The position numbers and the translations under genes were made by a program. The notes under the pieces were generated by a model. It saw nothing but the letters and a program-made list of their open reading frames with translations, made no database searches and was not told where the DNA came from. DNA of 64,000 nucleotides from Candidatus Competibacteraceae bacterium. Lineage in GTDB: Bacteria > Pseudomonadota > Gammaproteobacteria > Competibacterales > Competibacteraceae. The stretch spans positions 310,001 to 374,000 of the forward strand of contig JADJQQ010000029.1 in the NCBI GenBank assembly GCA_016712625.1, written 5' to 3'. Below, piece by piece: positions 44,788 through 53,373 of this stretch; the stretch's first letter is position 1; each line of letters opens with the position of its first letter.

Positions 44788-45468
44788 ATGAATTATCTCG
44801 ATACCTTGCTGTTTGGTGTTTATCCTTATCTGGCCGGGGCGGTGTTTCTGCTCGGCAGTCTGGCGCGCTTCGACCGCGATCAATTCACCTGGAAAGCCCA
44901 TTCCAGCCAGATGCTGAACAAGCAGAACATGCGGTTGGCAAGCAATTTGTTTCACATTGGGATTCTGTTGCTGTTTGCCGGTCATTTCATCGGGTTGCTG
45001 ACCCCGCCGGAGATTTTTCACGCTGTTGGCGTTTCGGCGGGAGCCAAGCAGGTGCTGGCCATCGTCGCGGGCGGTATCGCCGGGAGCCTATGCTTTGTCG
45101 GCTTAACCATGTTGTTGAAACGGCGGTTGACCGATGCGCGCGTGCGGGCTAACAGCACTCGGATGGATGTTTTCATCTTGCTGCTGTTATACGCACAATT
45201 GATCTTAGGCCTGTTGACTATTCCGGTCTCGCTGATGCATCTAGATGGGCATAATATGCTCAATTTGATGGGCTGGGCGCAAAATATCGTCACTTTTGAC
45301 CCGATTGATGCAGTTGCCGCTGTGTCTCAGGTCGGCTTGCTGTTTAAGCTGCATTTATTTTTGGGGTTGACTGTTTTTCTCGTATTCCCATTCAGCCGAT
45401 TGGTGCATATCTGGAGCGTGCCGGTCACTTATCCCATTCGACCCTACCAGGTGGTGCGGCAGCGCTGA
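44788..45468 (+). CDS. narI: Respiratory nitrate reductase gamma subunit
   Basis: A 226-residue membrane cytochrome b with five hydrophobic helices. The four heme ligands are His56, His66, His189 and His207, the first pair at the same residue numbers as in E. coli NarI. It oxidises quinol at the periplasmic side and passes electrons to NarH. It starts 18 bases after narJ and ends the narGHJI group; the next gene is unrelated. Confidence 0.95.
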   Translation: MNYLDTLLFGVYPYLAGAVFLLGSLARFDRDQFTWKAHSSQMLNKQNMRLASNLFHIGILLLFAGHFIGLLTPPEIFHAVGVSAGAKQVLAIVAGGIAGSLCFVGLTMLLKRRLTDARVRANSTRMDVFILLLLYAQLILGLLTIPVSLMHLDGHNMLNLMGWAQNIVTFDPIDAVAAVSQVGLLFKLHLFLGLTVFLVFPFSRLVHIWSVPVTYPIRPYQVVRQR

Positions 45469-45593
45469 TCGTGATTCATTGGGCGACCGTTTTGGCGGCC
45501 GCCCGCTAGCCGTTACAATGCCGTGTCGGCGCTCAATCCGCGGAGAGCTGACGTGCTGTCCGGCCAGCAAAAAATAAAGGATCGGTCAATGCC

Positions 45594-46304
45594 ATGCCAT
45601 GTGAATTGCTCTACCGTAATGATGCTTATCTAAAATCCTGCGCCGCCCGTGTGACTGCGGTATCCGAGCGGGGTATCGAATTGGACCGCACCGTTTTTTA
45701 TCCGCTCGGCGGTGGGCAGCCCGGCGATACCGGTTTTTTACATCGCGCCGATGGCGCCGCCGTACGGGTAATCGATGCGCGCAAAGGGGCCGAGCCGGAC
45801 AGCCTCGTCCACGCCCCCGAACCGAACGCCCCCCTGCTCGCGGTCGGCGATGACGTGTTAGCGGAACTCGATTGGGAGCGCCGCTATGCCCACATGCGCA
45901 TCCATACCTGCCTGCATGTACTGTCCTGCGTGGTCACGGCTCCGGTGACCGGCGGCAACATCGCTGTCGACAAAGGGCGGCTGGATTTCGATATCGATAT
46001 GAGCTTGCTGGATGCGGGGCGGATCGAGCAGGCGTTGAACGCCTTGATCGCGCGGGCCTTGGACACGGAGACGGTCTGGATCACCGATGCGGAGTTGGAC
46101 GCGCAACCTGAGCTGGTCAAGACCATGAGCGTACAACCGCCACGCGGCGCGGGCCGGGTGCGCTTGCTCAAGATTCCCGATATTGATCTACAACCCTGCG
46201 GCGGCACTCATGTGCGCAACCTCGCCGAAATTGGCCCGGTCAAGGTATTGCGCATCCGCAGCGAAGGCAAGCGCAATAAGCGGGTTGAAATTGGATTCGC
46301 GTGA
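45594..46304 (+). CDS. AlaX-type alanyl-tRNA editing protein
   Basis: A 236-residue stand-alone editing domain that hydrolyses mischarged Ser- or Gly-tRNA(Ala). The zinc-binding motifs are HTCLHVL (in the HxxxH element) and CGGTHV near residue 200; the N-terminal TVFYPLGGGQPGDTG block is also typical. The length suits AlaX-M. The ATG at 45594 has AAAGGA about 11 bases upstream. It follows narI by 125 bases and appears unrelated to nitrate respiration. Confidence 0.88.
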   Translation: MPCELLYRNDAYLKSCAARVTAVSERGIELDRTVFYPLGGGQPGDTGFLHRADGAAVRVIDARKGAEPDSLVHAPEPNAPLLAVGDDVLAELDWERRYAHMRIHTCLHVLSCVVTAPVTGGNIAVDKGRLDFDIDMSLLDAGRIEQALNALIARALDTETVWITDAELDAQPELVKTMSVQPPRGAGRVRLLKIPDIDLQPCGGTHVRNLAEIGPVKVLRIRSEGKRNKRVEIGFA

Positions 46305-46493
46305 AACCGTTTATTCTGCGCGTGCCATGTGAGAGCCGCGCATATCATTGGTGTTATCTATACTCGCGATTAGCGCTTGCGCTAAGCTTTCATTGGGGCA
46401 CACACTACATTAGAAACTGGCGGAGCCGCATGAAATGCGAAGCATGCGCTGATCTGGGTGGTTAGCTTGAGCGAATTTTTAGAAGCCTTGGAT

Positions 46494-46880
46494 TTAAGTT
46501 TTTGTTTCTGCATAGGGCTCAGCCGTTACCTGATATTGATCTTCGTAAACGATATAGCCTGGCCTCAAAGTTTTTATAACTTCTACCACAATACCATGAG
46601 CCTCTAGGATTGTGCTAAATTCATACATCTTGGAGATGTGTTCTGTGGCCGAGTCTTTAAACCAGCTTATTGCAATACCCTTGGTGTGAGGTTTTTTAGA
46701 TCTCGCAAATGATTCTGGTTTTTCAAGGTTTTCATTGAACCAGTCTCTGATAGCCAATAGCTGGTTCTCTTCAAACTGACTTAAAAGTTTTGCGTCTGTT
46801 AATTCACGCGAAACCTGGAAAAGCCCCATCCTCTTTCCTGAGTGTTCATCTATTTTGTTGCCTACAAAACGTATATACAT
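46494..46880 (-). CDS. Hypothetical protein (128 aa)
   Basis: A soluble protein beginning MYIRFVGNKIDEHSGKRMGLF, followed by helices (LLAIRDWFNENLEKPESF) and a strand-rich C-terminal half (HGIVVEVIKTLRPGYIVYEDQYQVTAEP). I know no family name. It has no signal peptide and a lower GC content than the neighbouring genes. It is convergent with the alaX gene and divergent from the DUF72 gene, with its promoter in the 68-base gap at 46881-46948. Confidence 0.65.
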   Translation of the reverse strand: MYIRFVGNKIDEHSGKRMGLFQVSRELTDAKLLSQFEENQLLAIRDWFNENLEKPESFARSKKPHTKGIAISWFKDSATEHISKMYEFSTILEAHGIVVEVIKTLRPGYIVYEDQYQVTAEPYAETKT

Positions 46881-46948
46881 TTGGCTTCTATCGCACGGCT
46901 TAGCAGACCCGATGAGTAATCGGATGATTTTTAGTGTAACCTGCGATT

Positions 46949-47791
46949 ATGAATCCGCCTCGCTATCATCTTGGCTGCCCAGTATGGAGTAACCGTGACT
47001 GGATCGGCTCGCTGTTTACCGCTGGCGCTAAACCCAGTGATTTTCTGCGTCAGTATTCGGCGGTCTTCGATACGGTCGAAGGTAACAATTGTTTTTATGG
47101 CTTGCCCAAGCCGGAAATCGTCACCCGGTGGCGCGACGAGTCGGCGCCGGGGTTTCGCTTCTGTTTCAAGTTTCCACGGGTCATCAGTCACGACCAGCGG
47201 TTGCGTGGAGTGGCGACGGAAACCACGGAATTTCTGGAACGCCTGAAGCCCTTGGCGGAAGCTGGAAAGCTAGGACCCAGTTTTCTGCAATTGCCGGCCA
47301 GTTTCGGCCCGAACGCGCTGCCGGTCTTGCATGACTATCTGGCTACTTTGCCCAAGGACTTTCAGGTAGCCGTGGAAGTGCGGCATCAGGCGTTTTTCAA
47401 CAAGGGCGAAGAAGAGCGCCATCTGAACCGGCTCCTGCTTGAACTGGGGCTTGATCGGGTGATGCTGGACAGCCGCGCTCTGTTTAGCGCTGAGCCGGTT
47501 GATGCGGATACCCGCACCGCGCAAGGCAAGAAACCGCGCCTGCCGGTCCATGCCATCAGCCTGGGGCCACGTCCGTTCATCCGCTTCATCGGCCATCCTG
47601 CCATAGAAGCCAATCGGCCCTTTCTCGAACCCTGGTTGGACAAGCTGGCGCTCTGGCTGGAGGAAGGCCGAGAGCCGTATTTTTTCGCCCACACGCCGAA
47701 CAATCGTAATGCGCCTTCATTAGCGCGATTGGTCGGAGAACTATTGCGCGCTCGCCTTATCAAGGCGGTAAGCGATGATGAAGATGGATAG
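46949..47791 (+). CDS. DUF72 (YecE-like) family protein
   Basis: A 280-residue TIM-barrel-like protein of the DUF72 family, recognised by YHLGCPVWSNRDWIGSLF, TVEGNNCFYGLPKPEIVTRW, FRFCFKFPRVISHDQRL and PYFFAHTPNNRNAPSLARL. The biochemical function of the family is not established. The protein has no signal peptide. It stands between unrelated genes. Confidence 0.85.
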   Translation: MNPPRYHLGCPVWSNRDWIGSLFTAGAKPSDFLRQYSAVFDTVEGNNCFYGLPKPEIVTRWRDESAPGFRFCFKFPRVISHDQRLRGVATETTEFLERLKPLAEAGKLGPSFLQLPASFGPNALPVLHDYLATLPKDFQVAVEVRHQAFFNKGEEERHLNRLLLELGLDRVMLDSRALFSAEPVDADTRTAQGKKPRLPVHAISLGPRPFIRFIGHPAIEANRPFLEPWLDKLALWLEEGREPYFFAHTPNNRNAPSLARLVGELLRARLIKAVSDDEDG

Positions 47792-47896
47792 CTGAACGGA
47801 ATGATCGTAATAGACCATGCTTGTCGTACCGGAGCATTTTAGTGTGGTGGGATTATATTTTTGTTATGTTGGTTTAATTTTATAGAGACTCTCCCT

Positions 47897-48229
47897 ATGC
47901 CTATTACTATCAACGGTGTCGAAATTACCGACGCCGCCATTTATACCGAGATGCAACATCACCCCGCATCTTCAGCAGAGATTGCAAACTATTCAGCGAA
48001 GCTGGCGCTGGTTGCCAAGGAGTTGCTATTGCAAGAAGCAGCCCGCTTGCAGATTAAAGGGGATGATGGCGAAGCGCGAATTGCGGCGCTTATCGAACAG
48101 GAGATTGGAAGTGCCGCGGATGAAGCCAGTCACCATCAAGCGGTCAGTCAATACCTGGCGCGACTAATAAGCCGTGCCACTATCAACGGTATTGATCTCA
48201 TGGGGAACTATTCATCCTCGGGGCGCTAA
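47897..48229 (+). CDS. Nar-cluster PpiC-like protein lacking the isomerase domain
   Basis: A 110-residue protein whose beginning, MPITINGVEITDAAIYTEMQHHPA, matches the N-terminal part of the parvulin-like (PpiC) proteins encoded in many nar clusters. Its end (YLARLISRATINGIDLMG) matches their C-terminal segment. The roughly 100-residue isomerase domain between these parts is missing; the join lies near residue 75-85. No stop or frame break is seen, so this may be a natural short form acting as a NarG assembly or holding factor. It starts 5 bases before mobB would begin after its stop, which ties it to cofactor genes. The start at 47897 fits the family N terminus. Confidence 0.55.
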   Translation: MPITINGVEITDAAIYTEMQHHPASSAEIANYSAKLALVAKELLLQEAARLQIKGDDGEARIAALIEQEIGSAADEASHHQAVSQYLARLISRATINGIDLMGNYSSSGR

Positions 48230-48234
48230 CAACA

Positions 48235-48750
48235 ATGAAAGTTCTTGGCATTACTGGCTGGAGTGGTTCCGGTAAAACCACTCTGATCGTTGCCCTGATT
48301 CCCCGCTTACGGGCGCTTGGCCTTACCGTCTCCACGCTTAAACATGCCCATCACGATGTGGATTTAGACCGGCCTGGCAAAGATACCTTTCGCCATCGTG
48401 AAGCGGGAGCAAATGAGGTTATTTTAGCCACCGGTCGGCGTTGGGTCTTGTTACACGAGCTACGCGATGAAGCAGAACCTGCGGTTGCTGATTTGCTCAC
48501 GTATTTACAACCGGTTGATTTAGTCTTGGTTGAAGGCTGGAAAACCGGCCACTATCCCAAGCTGGAAATTTGGCGATCTACCGCCACGGATAAGCCCCCC
48601 CAATTTTTAAACGACCCGATGGTTATTGCGGTCGCCAGCGATCCCATGCTCGATCCGGCTCATTATGGCCGACCTGATTTACCGGTTTTGTCAGTAGCTG
48701 ATCTGGCTGGCATAACCACTTTCATCTTACGGTTCACCCGCGCGCTCTAA
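48235..48750 (+). CDS. mobB: Molybdopterin-guanine dinucleotide biosynthesis protein B
   Basis: A 171-residue GTP-binding protein with the P-loop GWSGSGKTTL at 7-16, followed by TLKHAHHDVDLDRPGKDTFRHREAGA, the standard MobB signature. It assists MobA in adding GMP to molybdopterin, giving the MGD cofactor that NarG needs. It begins 5 bases after the PpiC-like gene and is followed after 26 bases by moeA, forming a cofactor operon. Confidence 0.92.
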   Translation: MKVLGITGWSGSGKTTLIVALIPRLRALGLTVSTLKHAHHDVDLDRPGKDTFRHREAGANEVILATGRRWVLLHELRDEAEPAVADLLTYLQPVDLVLVEGWKTGHYPKLEIWRSTATDKPPQFLNDPMVIAVASDPMLDPAHYGRPDLPVLSVADLAGITTFILRFTRAL

Positions 48751-48776
48751 ATTTCCCGTTGAAAATGAGGTGACTC

Positions 48777-50039
48777 ATGTCCGATTGCTGTTCTGGCGAC
48801 CGGTTGCTGACGTTGGCTGATGCCCTCACTGCTGTTCTGAGTACTATTCAGCCGATTTGCGACACTGAAACGGCACCCTTGCTAGACGCCTATGGCCGGG
48901 TGCTAGCCGCTGACTTAATCGCACGGCTGGATGTCCCGCCGCACGACAATTCAGCGATGGACGGGTATGCCCTGCATCTGGCGGATCTTAAGCAAGATCA
49001 ACCAACCCGCTTGCCGGTCATTGGACAATCATTGGCGGGACACCCGTATCTTGAGCCCGTACCCTGCGGCGCTACCGTTCAAATCACCACTGGCGCGGTG
49101 TTGCCAGATGGACCGGATGCCGTAGTGATGCAGGAGGAATGCCGCATTGCCCCGGATGGCGGCTGGATTGAAGTTGAACCCAGCACCGCGATTCGGCTCA
49201 AAACCGGTGAGAACATCCGCCGGCGTGGCGAGGACGTGAGCGCCAATACGATACTGCTGCCGCGTGGTCTACGGTTGCGGCCGCAAGATGTGTCGCTGGC
49301 GGCGGGACAGGGCATCGCTACATTGGAGGTCGTGCGGCCGTTACGGGTTGCTGTCGCCTCAACCGGCGATGAGCTATATCCGCCGGGTCAGGTCTTGCCG
49401 CCCGGTGCTATTTATGAATCAAATAGATATGTTCTGATCGGGCTATTGCGACGTTTGGGTTGCATGGTGACTGATATGCACATATTGCGTGACGATAGAT
49501 CTATGATATTATCATCTTTAAGAGACGCAGTATTGTCTCATGATGTATTGTTGACCTCCGGCGGCGTATCGGTGGGTACCGCGGACCTAGTCAAGGACAT
49601 CATCGCGGAGCTAGGCAAAATTGAATTCTGGCGGCTAGCGGTAAAGCCTGGTAAGCCGGTTGCTGTTGGTTGGATCGATAATTGCATGATATTGGGCCTG
49701 CCCGGTAACCCAGTATCAGTAGTAGTGACGTATCTGATGTTGGTTCGGCCCTTGTTGCTAAAGCGCATGGGTAGCGAAGCGGCCGAACCACTACGGTTGC
49801 GAGCCTTGGCGGATTTTCAGTTCCGCCGCAAGCCGGGTCGACGCGAGTGGTTGCGGGCGCGACTGAGCCTGAATGCAGAGCAACAACTGATAGTTAGTAT
49901 CTACCACACAAACAGTTCAGGCGCGTTGTCGTCATTATCCTGGGCTGATGGATTGGTGGAGTTGCCGGAGGATTGTGTTGGCGTGGCGTCCGGCGATGAA
50001 GTGATGTATCTGCCCTTTAGCGGCTTTGGAATCGGCTAG
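48777..50039 (+). CDS. moeA: Molybdopterin molybdotransferase
   Basis: The 420-residue MoeA inserts molybdate into adenylylated molybdopterin. Landmarks are PPHDNSAMDGYALH, TGAVLPDGPDAVVMQE, STGDELYPPGQ, LTSGGVSVGTADLVKD and LPGNPVSVVVTYL. A GAGGTG ribosome site precedes the ATG. It closes the mobB-moeA unit that supports the nitrate reductase upstream. Confidence 0.93.
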   Translation: MSDCCSGDRLLTLADALTAVLSTIQPICDTETAPLLDAYGRVLAADLIARLDVPPHDNSAMDGYALHLADLKQDQPTRLPVIGQSLAGHPYLEPVPCGATVQITTGAVLPDGPDAVVMQEECRIAPDGGWIEVEPSTAIRLKTGENIRRRGEDVSANTILLPRGLRLRPQDVSLAAGQGIATLEVVRPLRVAVASTGDELYPPGQVLPPGAIYESNRYVLIGLLRRLGCMVTDMHILRDDRSMILSSLRDAVLSHDVLLTSGGVSVGTADLVKDIIAELGKIEFWRLAVKPGKPVAVGWIDNCMILGLPGNPVSVVVTYLMLVRPLLLKRMGSEAAEPLRLRALADFQFRRKPGRREWLRARLSLNAEQQLIVSIYHTNSSGALSSLSWADGLVELPEDCVGVASGDEVMYLPFSGFGIG

Positions 50040-50280
50040 TCCGATCCCAACAGTTCAAATTGAACCACTGGATGAACTATTTGATGAACCACTTAACGCA
50101 GCCAGCGTGTTGGAGTGGCTCGATAAGTAGTTTGGCTCTTTTTGGTTTGAGCCTCATTGATGTGATTGCCCTTAAAACTACGCTCATGCGAAACGCCTTA
50201 ACGTGTCGCAGGGCGGTAGCGTGATTAAAGGCCGCTCGATTTGACAGCCTTTAGCTAAGCCTTTGGAATCCGTGGATCTG

Positions 50281-51153
50281 ATGCAAAATGCTCTGACAGT
50301 TGATGTCGAGGATTATTTTCATGTCGCTGCGTTTGCCCGACAGATTGATCCTTCAACGTGGGATCGCTTTCCACTTCGGGTCGAACGTAACACGCATCGG
50401 TTGTTGGAGCTATTCGGCGAACGGGATATTCGGGCAACGTTCTTCGTTCTGGGTTGGGTAGCTGAGCGTTGCCCGCATTTAGTCCGGGCTATCGTGGAAC
50501 AGGGTCACCGAGTGGCCTGCCACGGTTACTCGCATCAACTCATCTACGGGCAAACGCAAGATGTCTTTCGCCAGGAGACAGTTCGCGCCAAGGCGTGTCT
50601 GGAGGATCAGGCGCAACAGCCGATATTAGGTTATCGAGCGGCCAGCTATTCAATTACCAAACGTTCGTTGTGGGCGCTCGATATTCTGGCCGAACTCGGA
50701 TTTACTTATGATTCGAGTATCTTCCCGGTCCATCACGACCGCTATGGGATTCCTGATAGCCCCCGCTGGCCGTACCGGCTCAAGACATCAAGCGGCGATG
50801 CGCTTGTCGAATTTCCGCCCTCAACGTTTGCGGTCGGGTCTCATCGGCTGCCGGTGGCTGGTGGTGGTTATTTCCGGATTTATCCGTATTGGTTGACTAA
50901 ATTTGGATTGCGTCAAATCAATCAAAATGAAAAACAACCCTTTATCTTTTATCTGCATCCGTGGGAGATTGATGCGGAACAACCTCGCATCAAGGCGGGT
51001 CGACTCTCCACTTTTCGCCACTACACTAATTTGAGTCGCTGTGAGGCAAGATTGCGCCAGCTGTTAAAAGATTTTCAGTTTGCGCCGGTTGAAACGATCT
51101 TGGAAGGGTATCCAGTGAGCCAAATCTTGCATTGTGACGATATATCTCGTTGA
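50281..51153 (+). CDS. XrtA-system polysaccharide deacetylase
   Basis: A 290-residue NodB-fold deacetylase with the DUF3473 C-terminal region. The catalytic Asp-rich motif is TVDVEDYFHVAAF, the metal histidines are in HGYSHQLIYGQT, and GYRAASYSI and FYLHPWEID are the further active-site motifs. This variety is a marker of exopolysaccharide loci linked to the exosortase XrtA (PEP-CTERM), although no exosortase gene is in the window. It opens the polysaccharide region. The ATG at 50281 was chosen by family N terminus; the frame allows a TTG six codons earlier. Confidence 0.85.
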   Translation: MQNALTVDVEDYFHVAAFARQIDPSTWDRFPLRVERNTHRLLELFGERDIRATFFVLGWVAERCPHLVRAIVEQGHRVACHGYSHQLIYGQTQDVFRQETVRAKACLEDQAQQPILGYRAASYSITKRSLWALDILAELGFTYDSSIFPVHHDRYGIPDSPRWPYRLKTSSGDALVEFPPSTFAVGSHRLPVAGGGYFRIYPYWLTKFGLRQINQNEKQPFIFYLHPWEIDAEQPRIKAGRLSTFRHYTNLSRCEARLRQLLKDFQFAPVETILEGYPVSQILHCDDISR

Positions 51154-51226
51154 TATTAAATAATTTTAATTATTATTGATCATCTTATTTTGCTTTAACT
51201 CCTTTGCTTATTGAGAATAAAAGACA

Positions 51227-52927
51227 ATGAATATTTTAGGAATCAACTATGCTTTTCACGATTCCTCGGCTTGCATTGTTCGAGACGGACAACTGGTGTG
51301 CGCGCTGGAAGAGGAACGTTTTACGCGGCGCAAGCACACCACTGATTTTCCCCGGATCTCCGCCAGGCGTTGTTTGGAGCTCGCTGGTCTGAAGGCGAGC
51401 GATATTACCCACGTCGCGGTCTCCATTAAGCCTTCATTACACTGGTCGCGTAAAGCGTTGTACGCGCTGCGTTACCTGACTAACGCCAAGCCTTTTATCA
51501 AGCATGAAGTGCTGAGAATGTGGTGGCGGCAACGTGACTTGGCGGATTGGATCGCCGAATGCTGGCCAGACGCAGCCCAACGCCCACAATTACACTTTAT
51601 TCCACACCACCACTGCCATGCGGCCGGTACCTTCCTGGTATCGCCGTTCGATTCGGCGGCTATCCTGTCAGTCGATGGTTCTGGCGAGTGGTCCACCTCA
51701 TTTCTCGGACGCGGCGTCGGTAACCGCATTGAGCCTTTTGGGGAATCCTTCTTTCCGCATTCGCTCGGCTCTTTCTATGAGGCCGCCACTGAATTCTGTG
51801 GGTTTCAGCCGAACTACGATGAAGGCAAAACCATGGGCCTCGCGCCATTTGGCGATCCCAATTCCTCGTTTTACGATTCTGTGCGGCAAATGATCCGCAT
51901 TAATGAGGACGCGGGAATTGAGGTTGCAACCGACTGGTTCGCTTACCAGTATTGGGGCAAAAAGCGGTATGGAGCCAAATTCGAACAAACATTCGGCAAG
52001 GGTCGTGGTAAAAATAAAAAAGAACCTTTCGAAAAACACCATCTCGATGTGGCGGCTGTTTTTCAACGGGTGCTGGAGGAGTGTGGCTTGGCGATGGCGC
52101 GCTGGCTGCACGAGCGTACCCGTGAAAAATATCTTGTCATTTCCGGCGGTGTGTCACTCAACAGCGTAATGAACGGACGTATCTTGCGTGAGACGCCTTT
52201 TGAAGATGTCTACATCATGGCGGCCGCCGGCGATAATGGCACCTCGATTGGCGCGGCTTATTATCTTTACAACGTGATCCTCGGCCAGCCACGTAGTTTC
52301 GTACATCTGAGTCCTTACGTCGGCACCGAATACGATAACGCTTTTATCAAGCAAGTTCTGGATGAGGCCAAAGCGCCTTATACCTATCATGAAAATGTGG
52401 CTGATATCGCCGCCCAGCTGTTAAAGCGTGGTCGGATCATCGGTTGGTTTCAGGGCCGGATGGAAATTGGGCCGCGGGCGCTGGGCAGCCGCAGTATTTT
52501 GGCGGATCCGACCCAGCCGGGGATGAAAGATAAAATCAATGCGGAAGTGAAACACCGCGAAGCCTATCGGCCCTTTGCGCCTTCCGCGATTGTGGAAGCT
52601 CGCAACGACTACTTCGACATTGGCGTCGAAGACCCCTTCATGCTCAAAGTCTGTAACGTCCTGCCCGACAAACGTGAGCTGTTGCCGGCCATTACCCATG
52701 TGGATGGGACGGCGCGATTGCAAACCGTCAACCGCGAAACTAATCCCCTTTATCATCAACTGATCAGCAAGTTTGGCGCATTGAGCGGGGTGCCGGTGGT
52801 TCTCAACACCAGCTTCAATATCATGGGCGAGCCTATCGTCGAATCACCGGTCAATGCGCTGCGCTGTTTCTATTCCACCGGACTGGACGATTTGGTGATT
52901 GGCAATTACGTGGTGTCCAAGTCATGA
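51227..52927 (+). CDS. NodU/CmcH-family carbamoyltransferase
   Basis: The 566-residue enzyme transfers a carbamoyl group from carbamoyl phosphate to a hydroxyl of a sugar or other product. The N-terminal Kae1-like domain starts MNILGINYAFHDSSACIV and has the metal-binding HHHCHAAG and the adenylate loop ISGGVSLNSVMNGR. The C-terminal NodU domain has GRMEIGPRALGSRSILADP and NTSFNIMGEPIVESP. In the present locus it probably decorates the exopolysaccharide. It overlaps the next gene by 4 bases. Confidence 0.88.
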   Translation: MNILGINYAFHDSSACIVRDGQLVCALEEERFTRRKHTTDFPRISARRCLELAGLKASDITHVAVSIKPSLHWSRKALYALRYLTNAKPFIKHEVLRMWWRQRDLADWIAECWPDAAQRPQLHFIPHHHCHAAGTFLVSPFDSAAILSVDGSGEWSTSFLGRGVGNRIEPFGESFFPHSLGSFYEAATEFCGFQPNYDEGKTMGLAPFGDPNSSFYDSVRQMIRINEDAGIEVATDWFAYQYWGKKRYGAKFEQTFGKGRGKNKKEPFEKHHLDVAAVFQRVLEECGLAMARWLHERTREKYLVISGGVSLNSVMNGRILRETPFEDVYIMAAAGDNGTSIGAAYYLYNVILGQPRSFVHLSPYVGTEYDNAFIKQVLDEAKAPYTYHENVADIAAQLLKRGRIIGWFQGRMEIGPRALGSRSILADPTQPGMKDKINAEVKHREAYRPFAPSAIVEARNDYFDIGVEDPFMLKVCNVLPDKRELLPAITHVDGTARLQTVNRETNPLYHQLISKFGALSGVPVVLNTSFNIMGEPIVESPVNALRCFYSTGLDDLVIGNYVVSKS

Positions 52928-53373
52928 ACGTTCAGCCACCGGACGTGCCCGCTGCTGGCCGCGGGAAGGTGCTTGCTTACGTGATTGTCGCCTGTTTGTT
53001 AGTTTATCCGGTTTATTTGGGTTTTTTGGTGGCTATGGATACCGCATGGGGCGCCCAGTCGTTTCTTAGCGAGCTTTGGTTTGGGTCGAAACGCCGAATA
53101 GTATTGGATATTTTGAGCTTGGGATTGCGGAGCGTGTGGTTAGTGTTGCCGATGACAGCGGCGGCGGCGTTATTAGTCGCCGCCGGGCCTGGGCCTGATG
53201 GATTTGCTGGGTTGGGCGGCCGCGTGTTACTGGTGATGGTGGCGGTTGGGGTGGGTATCGCGATGCTGCTACCGTTGACGCCGCTGCAATCGGCCTTGTT
53301 GGCGGTGACACTGGGAGTGGCTTTGTTACTCCCATTAACCGTGTTTCGGAGATTTCGTCGTGCCTCGCTTTGA
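52924..53373 (+). CDS. Small membrane protein of the polysaccharide locus
   Basis: A 149-residue protein with about four hydrophobic segments (near 17-39, 62-85, 97-118 and 120-139) and a basic C terminus. I recognise no family. It overlaps the carbamoyltransferase gene by 4 bases and the peptidase gene by 14 bases. The three are thus translated as one unit, which suggests a membrane partner for one of these proteins. Confidence 0.7.
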   Translation: MNVQPPDVPAAGRGKVLAYVIVACLLVYPVYLGFLVAMDTAWGAQSFLSELWFGSKRRIVLDILSLGLRSVWLVLPMTAAAALLVAAGPGPDGFAGLGGRVLLVMVAVGVGIAMLLPLTPLQSALLAVTLGVALLLPLTVFRRFRRASL

